Assembly (NCBI RefSeq): GCF_000495815.1
Contig: NZ_AWGE01000001.1
Span: 124,001-188,000 of the forward strand
Origin: Asticcacaulis sp. AC466
GTDB lineage: Bacteria > Pseudomonadota > Alphaproteobacteria > Caulobacterales > Caulobacteraceae
Direction of reading: 5' to 3'
DNA: 64,000 nucleotides
Shown here: piece after piece, positions 29,069-37,735 of the stretch
Layout of the letters: each line of letters starts with the position of its first letter
Numbering within the stretch: position 1 is the stretch's first letter
The notes under the pieces: model-generated
The model's database searches: none
Told to the model about the DNA's origin: nothing
What the model saw: only the letters and a program-made list of their open reading frames with translations
Translations under genes and position numbers: made by a program

Positions 29069-29686
29069 CTACCGTCCCTGCATCAGGTCCTCGATCTGTT
29101 TGGCGCTTTGTTCGGGCGGCAGGTCGCGCATCAACGGACCGCTGAACTGCCCTTGCGGGTTCATCAGATATACCAGCGAGGTGTGGTTGTAGGTGTAGGT
29201 GTCGCCGTCGCCGACCTTGCTGGCGACGGTTCCGTAGGCCTTTTCTACCTTTTCAATCTGCTCGCGGGTGCCGGTCAGGCCGATGACGCCTTTGGGGAAT
29301 CCGCCACTGGCCAGATAGGCCTTGAGGTTGGCCGGCGTATCGCGTTCGGGATCGACGGTTATGAAGACAATCTGCAAACGGTCAGCCTTGTCACCCATGG
29401 CGGCCTTGGTGCGGGCCAGGGATTGAAGCGTCAACGGACAGACGTCCGGACAGTAGGTATAGCCGAAAAAGACGGCTGTCCATTCGCCTTTCAGGAGAGA
29501 TTCATCGACCGGCTTACCATCCTGATCGACCAGTTTGAAAGCGCCGCCGATTTGCCTCCCATTCGGGTCGACCTGCGACACAACACCATTTGCCCTTGGG
29601 TGCAGGCTGTTGTACCAGTTGACGGCCGCCAGGCCGATAAGCAAAAGGAAGGCGGCGGCGATTACGGCCAGTCGGAATTTGGTCAT
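29069..29686 (-). CDS. senC: SCO1/SenC copper-binding assembly protein
   Basis: The product is a 205-residue membrane-anchored thioredoxin-fold protein that delivers copper to cytochrome c oxidase. The N-terminal helix (about 6-23) is followed by the copper site CPDVC (Cys79, Cys83) and the third ligand His168 (YNHTSLVYLMN). VFFGYTYCPDVCPLTL and FITVDPERDTP are family motifs. The start codon is only 12 bases from that of the divergent regB, the arrangement known from Rhodobacter and relatives (senC next to regB/prrB). The cytochrome oxidase genes are not in the window. Confidence 0.95.
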   Translation of the reverse strand: MTKFRLAVIAAAFLLLIGLAAVNWYNSLHPRANGVVSQVDPNGRQIGGAFKLVDQDGKPVDESLLKGEWTAVFFGYTYCPDVCPLTLQSLARTKAAMGDKADRLQIVFITVDPERDTPANLKAYLASGGFPKGVIGLTGTREQIEKVEKAYGTVASKVGDGDTYTYNHTSLVYLMNPQGQFSGPLMRDLPPEQSAKQIEDLMQGR

Positions 29687-29698
29687 GAAGGGACTTTC

Positions 29699-31096
29699 GT
29701 GTTCGTCAAACAGACCCTAACCCAAATCAATGCCTTTTTAAACGGCTCGGATGTCGCACCTCCCATTGCGGCCGGGGAAAAGGATCATCTGCGCCTGCGC
29801 ACCCTGATCATGCTGCGATGGCTGGCCGTGTTGGGCCAGACGGCCATGGTGTTGGTGATCGCTTTCGGTTTCGGCTACCCGATACGGCTGTGGCTCTGTC
29901 TGGGCATCATTATGGGCAGTGCGTGGCTGAACCTGATTCTGTCGCTCGGTCGTCGGTTCACACAGCGGGCGCGCGGATGGGAGGCGGCCCTGCAACTCAG
30001 TTTCGATGCCATACAGCTGGCCTTGCTGCTGGGTGTCACCGGTGGGTTGAACAATCCCTTCTGCCTGATGCTCATTGCGCCGGCCACGGTGGCGGCGGCC
30101 AACCTGCCCACGCGGCATGGCTTGGCCGTCGTGGTGGTGGCTATTTGCGCGACGATCGCGCTGGCTTTCTGGTCCCTCGACCTGCCTTGGACACCGGGCC
30201 TGACATTCGTCATGCCACATATGTACCGTATCGGTTTCCTAAGCGCGATTCTCGTCGGCATCGTCTTCACCGCCGGTTACGCCTGGCAGGCTGCGCTCGA
30301 ATCGGCGCGGATGGAGCGCGCCCTTGCTGCGACCCAGGCCGTGCTTGAAAAGGAAACCCGGCTGTCGGCATTGGGCGGTCTGGCGGCGGCGGCGGCGCAC
30401 GAGCTCGGCACCCCGCTCGGCACCATTCAGGTGGTGGCCAAGGAGATGCTGCATAGCCTGAAGCCCGACGATCCCTTGCGCGAGGACGCCGAGTTGCTTG
30501 TTTCTCAGAGCCAAAGGTGCCGCGACATCTTGAAAGCTCTGTCGGCCAAGCCAGAAACCCGCGACAGCGTCTACGACCAGATGCCGATGACCGCGTTCCT
30601 GGAAAGTGCCGCTCAGCCTTACCGCAGCGCGCGCGTTGCCATTCATATTGCCGTTGAGGCCGATGATGTCGATGATGCCGGCAATCGCGTGCTGATTCGC
30701 CGCCGGCCCGAATGGCTGCACGCCTTTTCGGCCTTCATCGAAAATGCCGTGGATTTCGCGCGCTCCGAAGTCAACATTGTCGCCGAAGTCACGCAAGGCT
30801 ATGTCAGCCTTGCCATCGTAGACGATGGACCCGGATTTGCGCCCGACATATTGTCGCGCCTGGGAGAACCTTATATTTCTTCGCGGTATCAGGTCGAGCC
30901 TGGCCAAAAGCCAGGCAAGATTTTGGGTGAACAAAGCCATTCCGGCATGGGCCTGGGCTTTTTCATCGCCAAGACCCTGTGTGAACATACGGGCGCCACG
31001 GTCACTTTCGGCAATCGGCCGGAAGGCGGCGCCTATGTCCGGGCCTTGTGGCCGCGCGACCAAATCGATATTTTAGTGCCGAAAGGCGAAAGGTAA
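29699..31096 (+). CDS. regB: Redox-sensing histidine kinase RegB
   Basis: The product is a 465-residue inner-membrane kinase controlling respiratory and energy genes. The N-terminal half holds about six helices with the quinone-sensing motif GGLNNPF (residues 115-121). The H-box AAHELGTPLGTI carries His234; the redox-sensitive cysteine is in QSQRCRDIL (Cys274). The ATPase region has ENAVDFA, VDDGPGFAP and GMGLGFFIAKTLCEHTGA. GTG at 29699 (MFVKQTL) has GAAGGGAC just upstream and gives the correct N-terminus; the longer open frame to 28952 is antisense to senC. regA follows after 5 bases. By family it senses the quinone pool and cytochrome oxidase flux. Confidence 0.95.
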   Translation: MFVKQTLTQINAFLNGSDVAPPIAAGEKDHLRLRTLIMLRWLAVLGQTAMVLVIAFGFGYPIRLWLCLGIIMGSAWLNLILSLGRRFTQRARGWEAALQLSFDAIQLALLLGVTGGLNNPFCLMLIAPATVAAANLPTRHGLAVVVVAICATIALAFWSLDLPWTPGLTFVMPHMYRIGFLSAILVGIVFTAGYAWQAALESARMERALAATQAVLEKETRLSALGGLAAAAAHELGTPLGTIQVVAKEMLHSLKPDDPLREDAELLVSQSQRCRDILKALSAKPETRDSVYDQMPMTAFLESAAQPYRSARVAIHIAVEADDVDDAGNRVLIRRRPEWLHAFSAFIENAVDFARSEVNIVAEVTQGYVSLAIVDDGPGFAPDILSRLGEPYISSRYQVEPGQKPGKILGEQSHSGMGLGFFIAKTLCEHTGATVTFGNRPEGGAYVRALWPRDQIDILVPKGER

Positions 31097-31101
31097 CTTC
31101 T

Positions 31102-31677
31102 ATGGACGCTTCCGACCCTCATGAGACGCTGAAAAACGCGATTGCCGGATTGGGCGACAAAACCCTGCTGCTGATGGACGACGATGCACCGTTCCGCACA
31201 CGTCTGGCGCGGGCTCTGGAAACGCGCGGCTTTACCGTCATCGTCGCAGAAGGCGTGCATCAGGCCATGGACATCATCGCCGCGACGCCGCCCGCCTTCG
31301 CGGTGATGGACATGCGTCTGGAAGACGGCAATGGGCTCCAGGCGGTAGAAGCCCTGCACAAAAAGCGCCCTGACGCGCGGGCGATCATGTTGACCGGCTA
31401 TGGCAATATCGCCACCGCCGTGGCCGCGGTGAAGTCGGGGGCTATTGACTACCTGTCCAAGCCTGCCGACGCCGACGATGTGGTGAAGGCGCTGCTGGCG
31501 GTCGAAGATCATGCGCCGCCGCCGCCGGAAAACCCGATGTCGGCCGATCGCGTGCGTTGGGAACATATTCAGCGCGTCTACGCCCTGTGCGGTCAGAACG
31601 TGTCGGAAACCGCGCGTCGGCTGAACATGCATCGCCGGACTCTGCAACGGATCCTGGCCAAACGCGCGCCCAAATAG
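31102..31677 (+). CDS. regA: Redox response regulator RegA
   Basis: The product is a 191-residue response regulator, the partner of RegB. The receiver has Asp70 (VMDMRLEDGNGL), MLTGYG and YLSKPAD. A proline linker leads to the C-terminal Fis-type helix-turn-helix NVSETARRLNMHRRTLQRILAKR, which is almost invariant in RegA proteins. AAAGG lies before the ATG; regB ends 5 bases earlier, so they form one unit. The known regulon in relatives covers oxidases, CO2 and nitrogen fixation and electron transport genes; targets here cannot be told from the window. Confidence 0.97.
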   Translation: MDASDPHETLKNAIAGLGDKTLLLMDDDAPFRTRLARALETRGFTVIVAEGVHQAMDIIAATPPAFAVMDMRLEDGNGLQAVEALHKKRPDARAIMLTGYGNIATAVAAVKSGAIDYLSKPADADDVVKALLAVEDHAPPPPENPMSADRVRWEHIQRVYALCGQNVSETARRLNMHRRTLQRILAKRAPK

Positions 31678-31704
31678 CTTAGAAAAGCACGGGATCTGCG
31701 GGTG

Positions 31705-32277
31705 TTATTCGTCCGCTATGATGATGCCGGGATTTTCCGGCAGCGGAAAATCGAACAGGCCGAAATCGAGCGCCTTTTGCGGCCGTGCAGCCAGAAGCGG
31801 ACCTTGCGACAGCGCTATGATCTCTTCGGGGGTCAGGTCCTTACCGGTCGATTTCTTGCGCAGATGGCGCGCTTGACCGACGGGCGGCAATCCGGCCGCC
31901 CGAACCTGGGCGACCGTCAGAATTTTCCAATAGCTGACCGATAATTGCCAGACGGTCGCCACGGGTTCCTTTTTGGGCCAACGTTCACCGTCCTTGAAAA
32001 TCGGCTTGAGCGGTTTGGACGCCAGCCGTTTCATGTCGCGCGGCCGGCAGACCAACTGACAAAAGCGATTGTCGTCGGTCAACAGGCCGGCATAGGCTGC
32101 CAGGGCAGCGTCCTTGGTTTCGTAAACCGGTCCCGCTGGTTCGGTAACGAAGGCGACGCGAGCGTCAGCAGTTATTTCCGCTTCCTTTTCGCGCACAGCG
32201 CGCGCCAGCGCACCGGCCTTTAGCCGGGTCAGGACATCGGGGGCGTCCGTGGCGATGGGATAGGCGATAAGCGGCAT
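31705..32277 (-). CDS. Hypothetical protein, conserved-looking but unassigned
   Basis: A 190-residue soluble protein with no signal peptide or membrane helix. It has a central segment CQLVCRPRDMKRLASKPLKPIFK and a C-terminal FGLFDFPLPENPGIIIADE. I recognise no domain. Convergent with regA (27 bases) and divergent from divL (96 bases). Coding status is supported by length, by codon use similar to neighbours, and by the absence of a better frame on the other strand. Confidence 0.7.
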   Translation of the reverse strand: MPLIAYPIATDAPDVLTRLKAGALARAVREKEAEITADARVAFVTEPAGPVYETKDAALAAYAGLLTDDNRFCQLVCRPRDMKRLASKPLKPIFKDGERWPKKEPVATVWQLSVSYWKILTVAQVRAAGLPPVGQARHLRKKSTGKDLTPEEIIALSQGPLLAARPQKALDFGLFDFPLPENPGIIIADE

Positions 32278-32373
32278 GGATGTTCACGTTTTGATCGGGG
32301 TGTAACCTAGACCCTAATACCTGGTTGTGGCAAATTTTTCGTTCATTGGCGGGACAAAATTTATTTTGAATTG

Positions 32374-34896
32374 ATGGCGAGCGTGTTCCTAGGCGCGTTT
32401 TTTTACAGCCTCCACAACTTGCTCTATAGTCGGATTTTCAGTGATTCGTATGCGGATGCCCTTATGGCTATTGCCACTATCGCCTATACCGCTGCCGCTG
32501 GTGGCATGGCTCTGGCCCTGTCCACCACGTGGCTGGCCCTGCGCAACCGCACGCGTTTTTCCAAGGCTCGCGAAACGCTGAAGGCTGACCTATCGGCCAA
32601 GGATGTCATGTTGCGCGAGCTCGATGCCGCGACGACGGCCTTCGACGAAGCCTTCCTGGCCGTTGAGGGCGACACGGTTCGCCTGGTCTGGGGCGACGAC
32701 ACCTTGCAACAATGCGCCGAGGCCTTGGGTATCAAGGCCGCTGACGGCGACATCGCGCCTCAGGTCGTGCGGGCTCTGGGCGATACCTCCACCGAAGCGG
32801 CTGACGGCCTGAAAGAACTGATCTCTCAAGGCAAGTGGTGCCGGTTCGAAGTCTTTGCCGAGACGCCGAAGGGCCTGACCGGTGACGGGCAGCAAAAAAA
32901 TGCCGGCCTGACGGTTATTGTTGAGGGTAAATCGTCCGGCGCCACCGCCTGGATTCGACTGGCCATTGCCGGTGCGCGTGCCTCTCTGTCGTCCGGCCCC
33001 TTTGCCCAGATGGCGGAACACCTGCCGGCGCCCTGCTGGATTTGCGCGCGCGACGGCCGCGTCGTTTGGGCCAATGCGGCTTGGCTGAAGGCGGTCGAGG
33101 CGACCAACCTCGAACAGGCGGTGCAGGCCAACCTGACGCTTGATCGCAATGTCGATGGTCTTGTCGTTGAAGCGCTGGAGCAGCGGACTCGCCGCGAAGG
33201 CTTCCGTTGGTTGACCGTCGGGGGGCAGCGCCGCGCCTTCCAGGTTATCGCCGAGCCGCTCAACGAAGCCTATGTCTGCGCCTATGTGCTGGATGTTACG
33301 GAGGCCGAAGAAAGCCGCGAGGCGCTGAAACGCCACGCCAAGGCGCACGATGAAACCCTTGATGCGCTCGAAGACGCAGTGGCTATCTTCGGGGCGGAAA
33401 AACAACTGACCTTCCACAATCGTGCGTTTGAAAAATTGTGGGATCTGGAACCGGCCTGGCTGGCGGAGCGGCCGACCCATGGGGAATGGCTCGACCGCCT
33501 GCGCCAGAAACGCCGCCTACCGGAAACCAGCGATTACAGCGGTTTCAAGACGCGTGAGTCGGAATTCTTCGGGCTGACCCATACTGCTGACGATGAAATG
33601 TGGAGCCTGCCGGACGGACGCTCGCTGCGCGTCGTGCGCCAGCCGCATCCGCTTGGCGGGCTGTTGATCCTGTTTTCGGACAAGACGGGCGAACTCAAGC
33701 TGAAGGCCCAGTTCAATGCGTTGATCCAGGTCCAGAAATCGACGCTCGATCAGCTCAACGATGCCGTTTCGGTCTACGGCTCCGATGGTCGCCTGCGCCT
33801 GCGCAACCTGGCTTTCGACAAGTTCTGGAATCTTCAGGCCGAAGACATTACGGCGGTCATGGATTTCGCTGACCTGGCGGAACTGTGCCTGCCCCTGGTG
33901 CATGACCGGGGCTTTTGGGCCGAACTGAAGGCGCGGGTGACCGATACCGATCCGCTGGCCCGCGCGCCGCAACTGGGCGAGGTGAAGATTTCGGACGGCC
34001 GTCTGGCGCAATGGCGCACTCAGCCCTTGCCGGACGGTGCGACCTTGGTGGCGTTTTCCGATATCACCGCCACGCGCCAGCTTGAAAAGGCCATCGATGC
34101 GCGCGACGAGGCGCTTAATGAATCGGTCCGCCTGAAGCGCGACTTCGTTGCCAACGTGTCCTATGAACTACGCACGCCCCTGACCACCATTGTCGGCTAT
34201 GCCGACCTGTTGCAGGCGCAGACCAACGACAATCCGAAACAGAAGGCGTTCCTGGATTCGATTCAGTCGGCGGCGCAGGAACTGGCGCGGTCGATCGATG
34301 ACGTCCTCGACATGGCCCAGATCGACGCCGGTGAAATGTCGATCACCCGAACAGATGTCCGCTTGCTTGATATCGTCGCCGAGGTTGGCACCCGGTTAGC
34401 CGACACATTCAAGGCGCGCGGTGTTCATTTCGACTATACCGGAGTTAAGGAAACGGGCACGGTTCGCGTTGACGCCAAGCGGCTGGGACAATGCCTGGAG
34501 CACCTGCTCGGCAACGCTATACGCAACGCCACCAGCGGCGGATCGGTTCGCCTTGATGCCCGCAAGGACGAGGACAACCTGATTCTGGAAGTGGCCTATA
34601 CCGGGCGAGGCATCCCCTATCATGTGCAGGCGCATATTTTCGACCGCTATATCGGTCGTGAACGCGGCGGACCGGGCCTGGGCCTGGCGCTGGTAAAGGC
34701 GCTCGTCGAGTTGCACGAAGGCTGGATCACCCTCGAGTCCGAACCGAACGAAGGCGCCAGTTTCAAAATTCATCTGCCCGGACAGGGTAGGGCCGGGCAA
34801 GCGGCTCCCGAAACGGCGACGAGCATATCCGTGGAGTCACCGGCCGAAGCCGGATCTTCCGATACGGATGATGGGACGGTCGCCGGCGTGGCTTAA
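32374..34896 (+). CDS. divL: DivL-type PAS sensor kinase with tyrosine at the phospho-site
   Basis: The product is an 840-residue membrane-associated regulator of the DivL family, which in Caulobacter controls CckA and hence CtrA. An N-terminal hydrophobic segment (about 30-55) is followed by PAS-like modules around residues 210-310, 325-440 and 455-565. The H-box reads NVSYELRTPLTTI, with Tyr597 where kinases have His; this is the defining trait. The ATPase domain keeps the N-box (HLLGNAIRNA) and GLGLALVKALVELH, but the G1 box has Tyr742 where Asp is expected (AYTGRGI). Length exceeds Caulobacter DivL (769). The ATG at 32374 is chosen; TTG 32371 is adjacent. No ribosome site is clear. Confidence 0.93.
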   Translation: MASVFLGAFFYSLHNLLYSRIFSDSYADALMAIATIAYTAAAGGMALALSTTWLALRNRTRFSKARETLKADLSAKDVMLRELDAATTAFDEAFLAVEGDTVRLVWGDDTLQQCAEALGIKAADGDIAPQVVRALGDTSTEAADGLKELISQGKWCRFEVFAETPKGLTGDGQQKNAGLTVIVEGKSSGATAWIRLAIAGARASLSSGPFAQMAEHLPAPCWICARDGRVVWANAAWLKAVEATNLEQAVQANLTLDRNVDGLVVEALEQRTRREGFRWLTVGGQRRAFQVIAEPLNEAYVCAYVLDVTEAEESREALKRHAKAHDETLDALEDAVAIFGAEKQLTFHNRAFEKLWDLEPAWLAERPTHGEWLDRLRQKRRLPETSDYSGFKTRESEFFGLTHTADDEMWSLPDGRSLRVVRQPHPLGGLLILFSDKTGELKLKAQFNALIQVQKSTLDQLNDAVSVYGSDGRLRLRNLAFDKFWNLQAEDITAVMDFADLAELCLPLVHDRGFWAELKARVTDTDPLARAPQLGEVKISDGRLAQWRTQPLPDGATLVAFSDITATRQLEKAIDARDEALNESVRLKRDFVANVSYELRTPLTTIVGYADLLQAQTNDNPKQKAFLDSIQSAAQELARSIDDVLDMAQIDAGEMSITRTDVRLLDIVAEVGTRLADTFKARGVHFDYTGVKETGTVRVDAKRLGQCLEHLLGNAIRNATSGGSVRLDARKDEDNLILEVAYTGRGIPYHVQAHIFDRYIGRERGGPGLGLALVKALVELHEGWITLESEPNEGASFKIHLPGQGRAGQAAPETATSISVESPAEAGSSDTDDGTVAGVA

Positions 34897-35054
34897 GGTC
34901 TGCGTAAGGTTGCACGCCGGTGACTCGAACGGATTGACCGGCATGAAAGAGGGCGCTGACCAGGTCTGATTTGCTGAACAGGCCCTCTAGCCTTCGGCAT
35001 CGATCACCGTGATATGGCGTCATTGCCCTAAAGGCTTTCATGTCACCTAGACTT

Positions 35055-36485
35055 TCAGGTAGCTTCTGGCTCCTTGCCGTACCAATTGATGTTGCGCGTC
35101 AGGATCATGACGGCGGCTATGACCACGAAGGCCGCCACGGCGCCGATTAGCAACGCGTAATCTTCCATCCGCATGAGCGTATAGATCATTCCATATAGCA
35201 ATGAAAAGATGATCAGCGCGGCAAATCCACGCAGACGGCTTTTGAATACCATGCCGGCGTAGCTGGATATCAAGGTCACTGTCGCAGCGGCCGCCGTGAG
35301 GAAGGCATAGTCGAAGCCGATGCGCTCGGACAAGGACAGGAGTAAAAGGTAAAAAGTTATCTGGGCCAGCCCGACCAGAATATATTGCGCCGGATGGAAG
35401 TCGCGTTTCGATGTGCTTTCAAATACGAAATAGGTCAGGAAGACCAGGCTGACGAACAACAGGGCATATTTGAGCGAGCGGGCGACATTCTGATACGGGT
35501 TGGTGTTTTCGACGAATGCCACTGACAGTTCCGATTTGCCCAAGCTTGCCAGGCTGTCGAGAGAAATGACGGCAGGCAGGCCGCGCGCGATGAAAGGCAC
35601 CGACCAGGTGGCGCGGAAGCCGGATTTGAGGTCTTCCTCACCTTTCATGACGGGTGTCTGGCTATCGTGGTGGAAAGCGCGGCTGGCAGGTAAGAAGCCT
35701 CCGCCGAAAGACGGTGCGTTCCAATCACCGGACAGGGTCACTTCGGACGATTTGGCATAGGCCAGCACACCCAGTTTCTGGGCGCCCGTAAAGCTCATAT
35801 CGAGCGTTACTTCATGAGGCCGCGCTGGATCTATAGCCAGTGGCGTCGAAAACAGGTCCAGCGATCCGGTTCCGCCATCGGTGGTCACGTTCTGAGCCCC
35901 TTCGGGAGCGGGCGCCAGCGTCAGGGATTGCCCGTCGACGGTGGCGACGATGTCCTTACGGGCGCCCCGTGAGTCCGATGCGCCCGAGACCAATTGCGCC
36001 CGGCTCCAGTCAAGTGTCGCACCGGCAGGGGCCATGACCCGGCTGAGGTCAAAGCGGGCGGTGAAGTGTAGATCTGTTGCGTACACCGGCACGCGGAACA
36101 GGGAGCGCGAGCGGACCTCGCTCTTGCTTGTCGCGACGGCGTTGCCGACGATAGGGAATACGACAAGCGTTCCTATCTGAACCGGTGATTTGGTGCCAGT
36201 GTTGGTTGTCTCCAGCCGGGCGCCGCCTGTGTAGGGTACGGTAATCACCGGGCCCAGGAAGGTCTGCGGGCCACCGACCTTGTCACCGATTTCCCGGGTT
36301 ACCTCTTCTGCGCGGTGGGTGCGGTCGAGTAGCAGCAGGAAGACAAAACCGGCGGGCACCGACATCAGGACGGCGAGGACACAAACGATCAGCAGCTTGG
36401 CGCCCTTGCTACGGCTTATCATAGATCGGCTCGGTGCAGTATGGGCGGGCCGGGACGGGTGTTCCGGGGTAGGCGTTGTGGACAT
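35055..36485 (-). CDS. creD: CreD-like inner-membrane protein
   Basis: The product is a 476-residue polytopic protein of the CreD/Cet family (cell-envelope integrity, expressed under the CreBC system in E. coli). One N-terminal helix (MSVPAGFVFLLLL) is followed by a large periplasmic domain, then about five C-terminal helices beginning YALLFVSLVFLTYFVFE. The motifs RTHRAEEVTREIGDKVGGPQ and FDYAFLTAAAATV fit the family. The ATG at 36485 is chosen; the frame runs to 36539. No CreBC regulators lie nearby. A pair of palindromes upstream suggests control by a TetR-type repressor. Function is poorly known in the family. Confidence 0.87.
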   Translation of the reverse strand: MSTTPTPEHPSRPAHTAPSRSMISRSKGAKLLIVCVLAVLMSVPAGFVFLLLLDRTHRAEEVTREIGDKVGGPQTFLGPVITVPYTGGARLETTNTGTKSPVQIGTLVVFPIVGNAVATSKSEVRSRSLFRVPVYATDLHFTARFDLSRVMAPAGATLDWSRAQLVSGASDSRGARKDIVATVDGQSLTLAPAPEGAQNVTTDGGTGSLDLFSTPLAIDPARPHEVTLDMSFTGAQKLGVLAYAKSSEVTLSGDWNAPSFGGGFLPASRAFHHDSQTPVMKGEEDLKSGFRATWSVPFIARGLPAVISLDSLASLGKSELSVAFVENTNPYQNVARSLKYALLFVSLVFLTYFVFESTSKRDFHPAQYILVGLAQITFYLLLLSLSERIGFDYAFLTAAAATVTLISSYAGMVFKSRLRGFAALIIFSLLYGMIYTLMRMEDYALLIGAVAAFVVIAAVMILTRNINWYGKEPEAT

Positions 36486-36543
36486 GAATGGGGTTCCCTC
36501 GAAGGACAGGCAAAGGCTCTGTCGCTTCAAAGATATCATTTAA

Positions 36544-36578
36544 TGAACAATGTTCAATTATTATTTGAACGATGTTCA
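36544..36578. promoter_or_regulatory. Tandem operator palindromes upstream of creD and a lipoprotein gene
   Basis: Two 13-base palindromes of the form TGAAC-N3-GTTCA (TGAACAATGTTCA and TGAACGATGTTCA) have centres 22 bases apart, two helical turns, so a protein could bind both on one face. They sit in the divergent promoter gap (36486-36618) between creD and the small lipoprotein gene. This layout is typical for a TetR-type repressor dimer pair. No regulator gene is adjacent. Confidence 0.7.
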
Positions 36579-36618
36579 TTGCGGTGCTATTGAAGCTGCG
36601 CAGTTCGTAGGAGGGATC

Positions 36619-37242
36619 ATGAAACCTGTAGCCTTAACGCTAGCCTGCGCCTTGGCGCTTGTGGGATGTCAGCAGCGGGATGAGACGGCCGGGCCACCTC
36701 AGGTTCAGGTATCTGTTTCATCGACATCCACGCCGGTTATGTCATCGGCCCCGGCTCCGACACCGCTTCGTACGGTCGTCCGGCCCCAGCCGACGGCCGC
36801 AGTCTATGCCGACTGGCACGCAGACCTGTCTGCGGGTTGCGGCGACGGGTCCAGAAGTGTCCGCCGGCAGCATTTCGACGTCAACGGCGACGGTCTGCCC
36901 GATACGGTCTGCTGGCAAACCGTACGCGACGCGACCTATGGCGATTTCGTGCAGGTGATGGCGCAGGTCGATCGTCCCAATGGCGATAAGGAAAGCGCCT
37001 ATATCATACTGGCGGCAAATGGCGGTCGCCAGGCGGCGCTGTGCAACGCCGATGGCGTGGCCGTGCGCCAGACCCTGTGGGCACGGGGTGAAACCAAGGC
37101 TGTAACGGAGCGGGGTGTGGATGCCGGATTTAACGGGCCGATCGCCATTACGCTGACCGACGGGAAGTGCGGTCCGGTATCCCTGTTCTGGCCGCGCGAT
37201 GCCGGCGCAGACGAGGCGCGCTTTACCTTGTTGCGGATTTAG
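36619..37242 (+). CDS. Hypothetical lipoprotein
   Basis: The product is a 207-residue lipoprotein: MKPVALTLACALALVGC ends in a lipobox cysteine, followed by a Ser/Thr/Pro linker and a globular part with four further cysteines. The ATG at 36619 has a strong ribosome site (AGGAGG), so it is preferred to the open frame at 36550. I recognise no domain; a calcium-binding-like run FDVNGDGLPDTVCW resembles a degenerate EF-hand/FG-GAP loop, which is only suggestive. It shares the tandem-palindrome region with creD, so both may be co-regulated. It is convergent with the ferredoxin gene. Confidence 0.82.
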   Translation: MKPVALTLACALALVGCQQRDETAGPPQVQVSVSSTSTPVMSSAPAPTPLRTVVRPQPTAAVYADWHADLSAGCGDGSRSVRRQHFDVNGDGLPDTVCWQTVRDATYGDFVQVMAQVDRPNGDKESAYIILAANGGRQAALCNADGVAVRQTLWARGETKAVTERGVDAGFNGPIAITLTDGKCGPVSLFWPRDAGADEARFTLLRI

Positions 37243-37262
37243 AGCCCGATCTTACGCTGCGA

Positions 37263-37583
37263 TCAGTGCTGGTTTTCCGGCATGCGGACGATCAGCCCGT
37301 CCAAGGCGTCTGATACGATGATCTGGCACGACAGGCGCGAATTGGGCTGGAGGTCGTTGGCGAAATCCAACATCGATTCTTCCATCACAGAAGCCGTTCC
37401 CGTCTTGCCGGTCCACGCATCATCGACATAGACGTGGCAGGTGGCGCAGGCGCAGGCGCCGCCGCAATCGGCATCGATACCGGGAATGTTGTTCTTGACC
37501 GCGCCTTCCATGACGCTCTGGCCAGGCTTGACCTCGATGACGTGTTCGGTGCCGGTATGTTCGATATAGGTGATCTTGGCCAT
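37263..37583 (-). CDS. fdx: [2Fe-2S] ferredoxin, adrenodoxin type
   Basis: A 106-residue electron carrier. The cluster ligands are Cys40, Cys46, Cys49 and Cys86, in [18 protein letters not shown] and RLSCQI, typical of adrenodoxin-like ferredoxins that serve iron-sulfur assembly or P450 systems. [21 protein letters not shown] is the family start. It lies downstream of sdhB on the same strand, separated by about 150 bases with a terminator-like hairpin, so it may be independently expressed. The redox partner is not in the window. Confidence 0.95.
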   Translation of the reverse strand: MAKITYIEHTGTEHVIEVKPGQSVMEGAVKNNIPGIDADCGGACACATCHVYVDDAWTGKTGTASVMEESMLDFANDLQPNSRLSCQIIVSDALDGLIVRMPENQH

Positions 37584-37704
37584 AGTCGTGAAAACGTCCT
37601 TCGTTACGCGCCGTTTAGCGGAGCGATACGGTCAAATCGGGCGAGAGACGGAGTCAGGCCCGATCCGGAATTAATGTGCGGGTAAGTCCCGCAAGAAAAG
37701 CATT

Positions 37705-37735
37705 AAATTTGCTGGAAACCGCCTCCGGCAAATTT
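37705..37735 (-). terminator. Terminator-like hairpin at the end of sdhB
   Basis: AAATTTGC and GCAAATTT form an 8-pair stem that overlaps the last bases of the sdhB stop codon. On the minus strand it is followed by TAATGCTTTT. Confidence 0.5.

Noticed and set aside
28952-29698. Upstream part of the open frame of regB
   Set aside because: It is antisense to senC; the GTG at 29699 with a ribosome site gives the correct RegB N-terminus.
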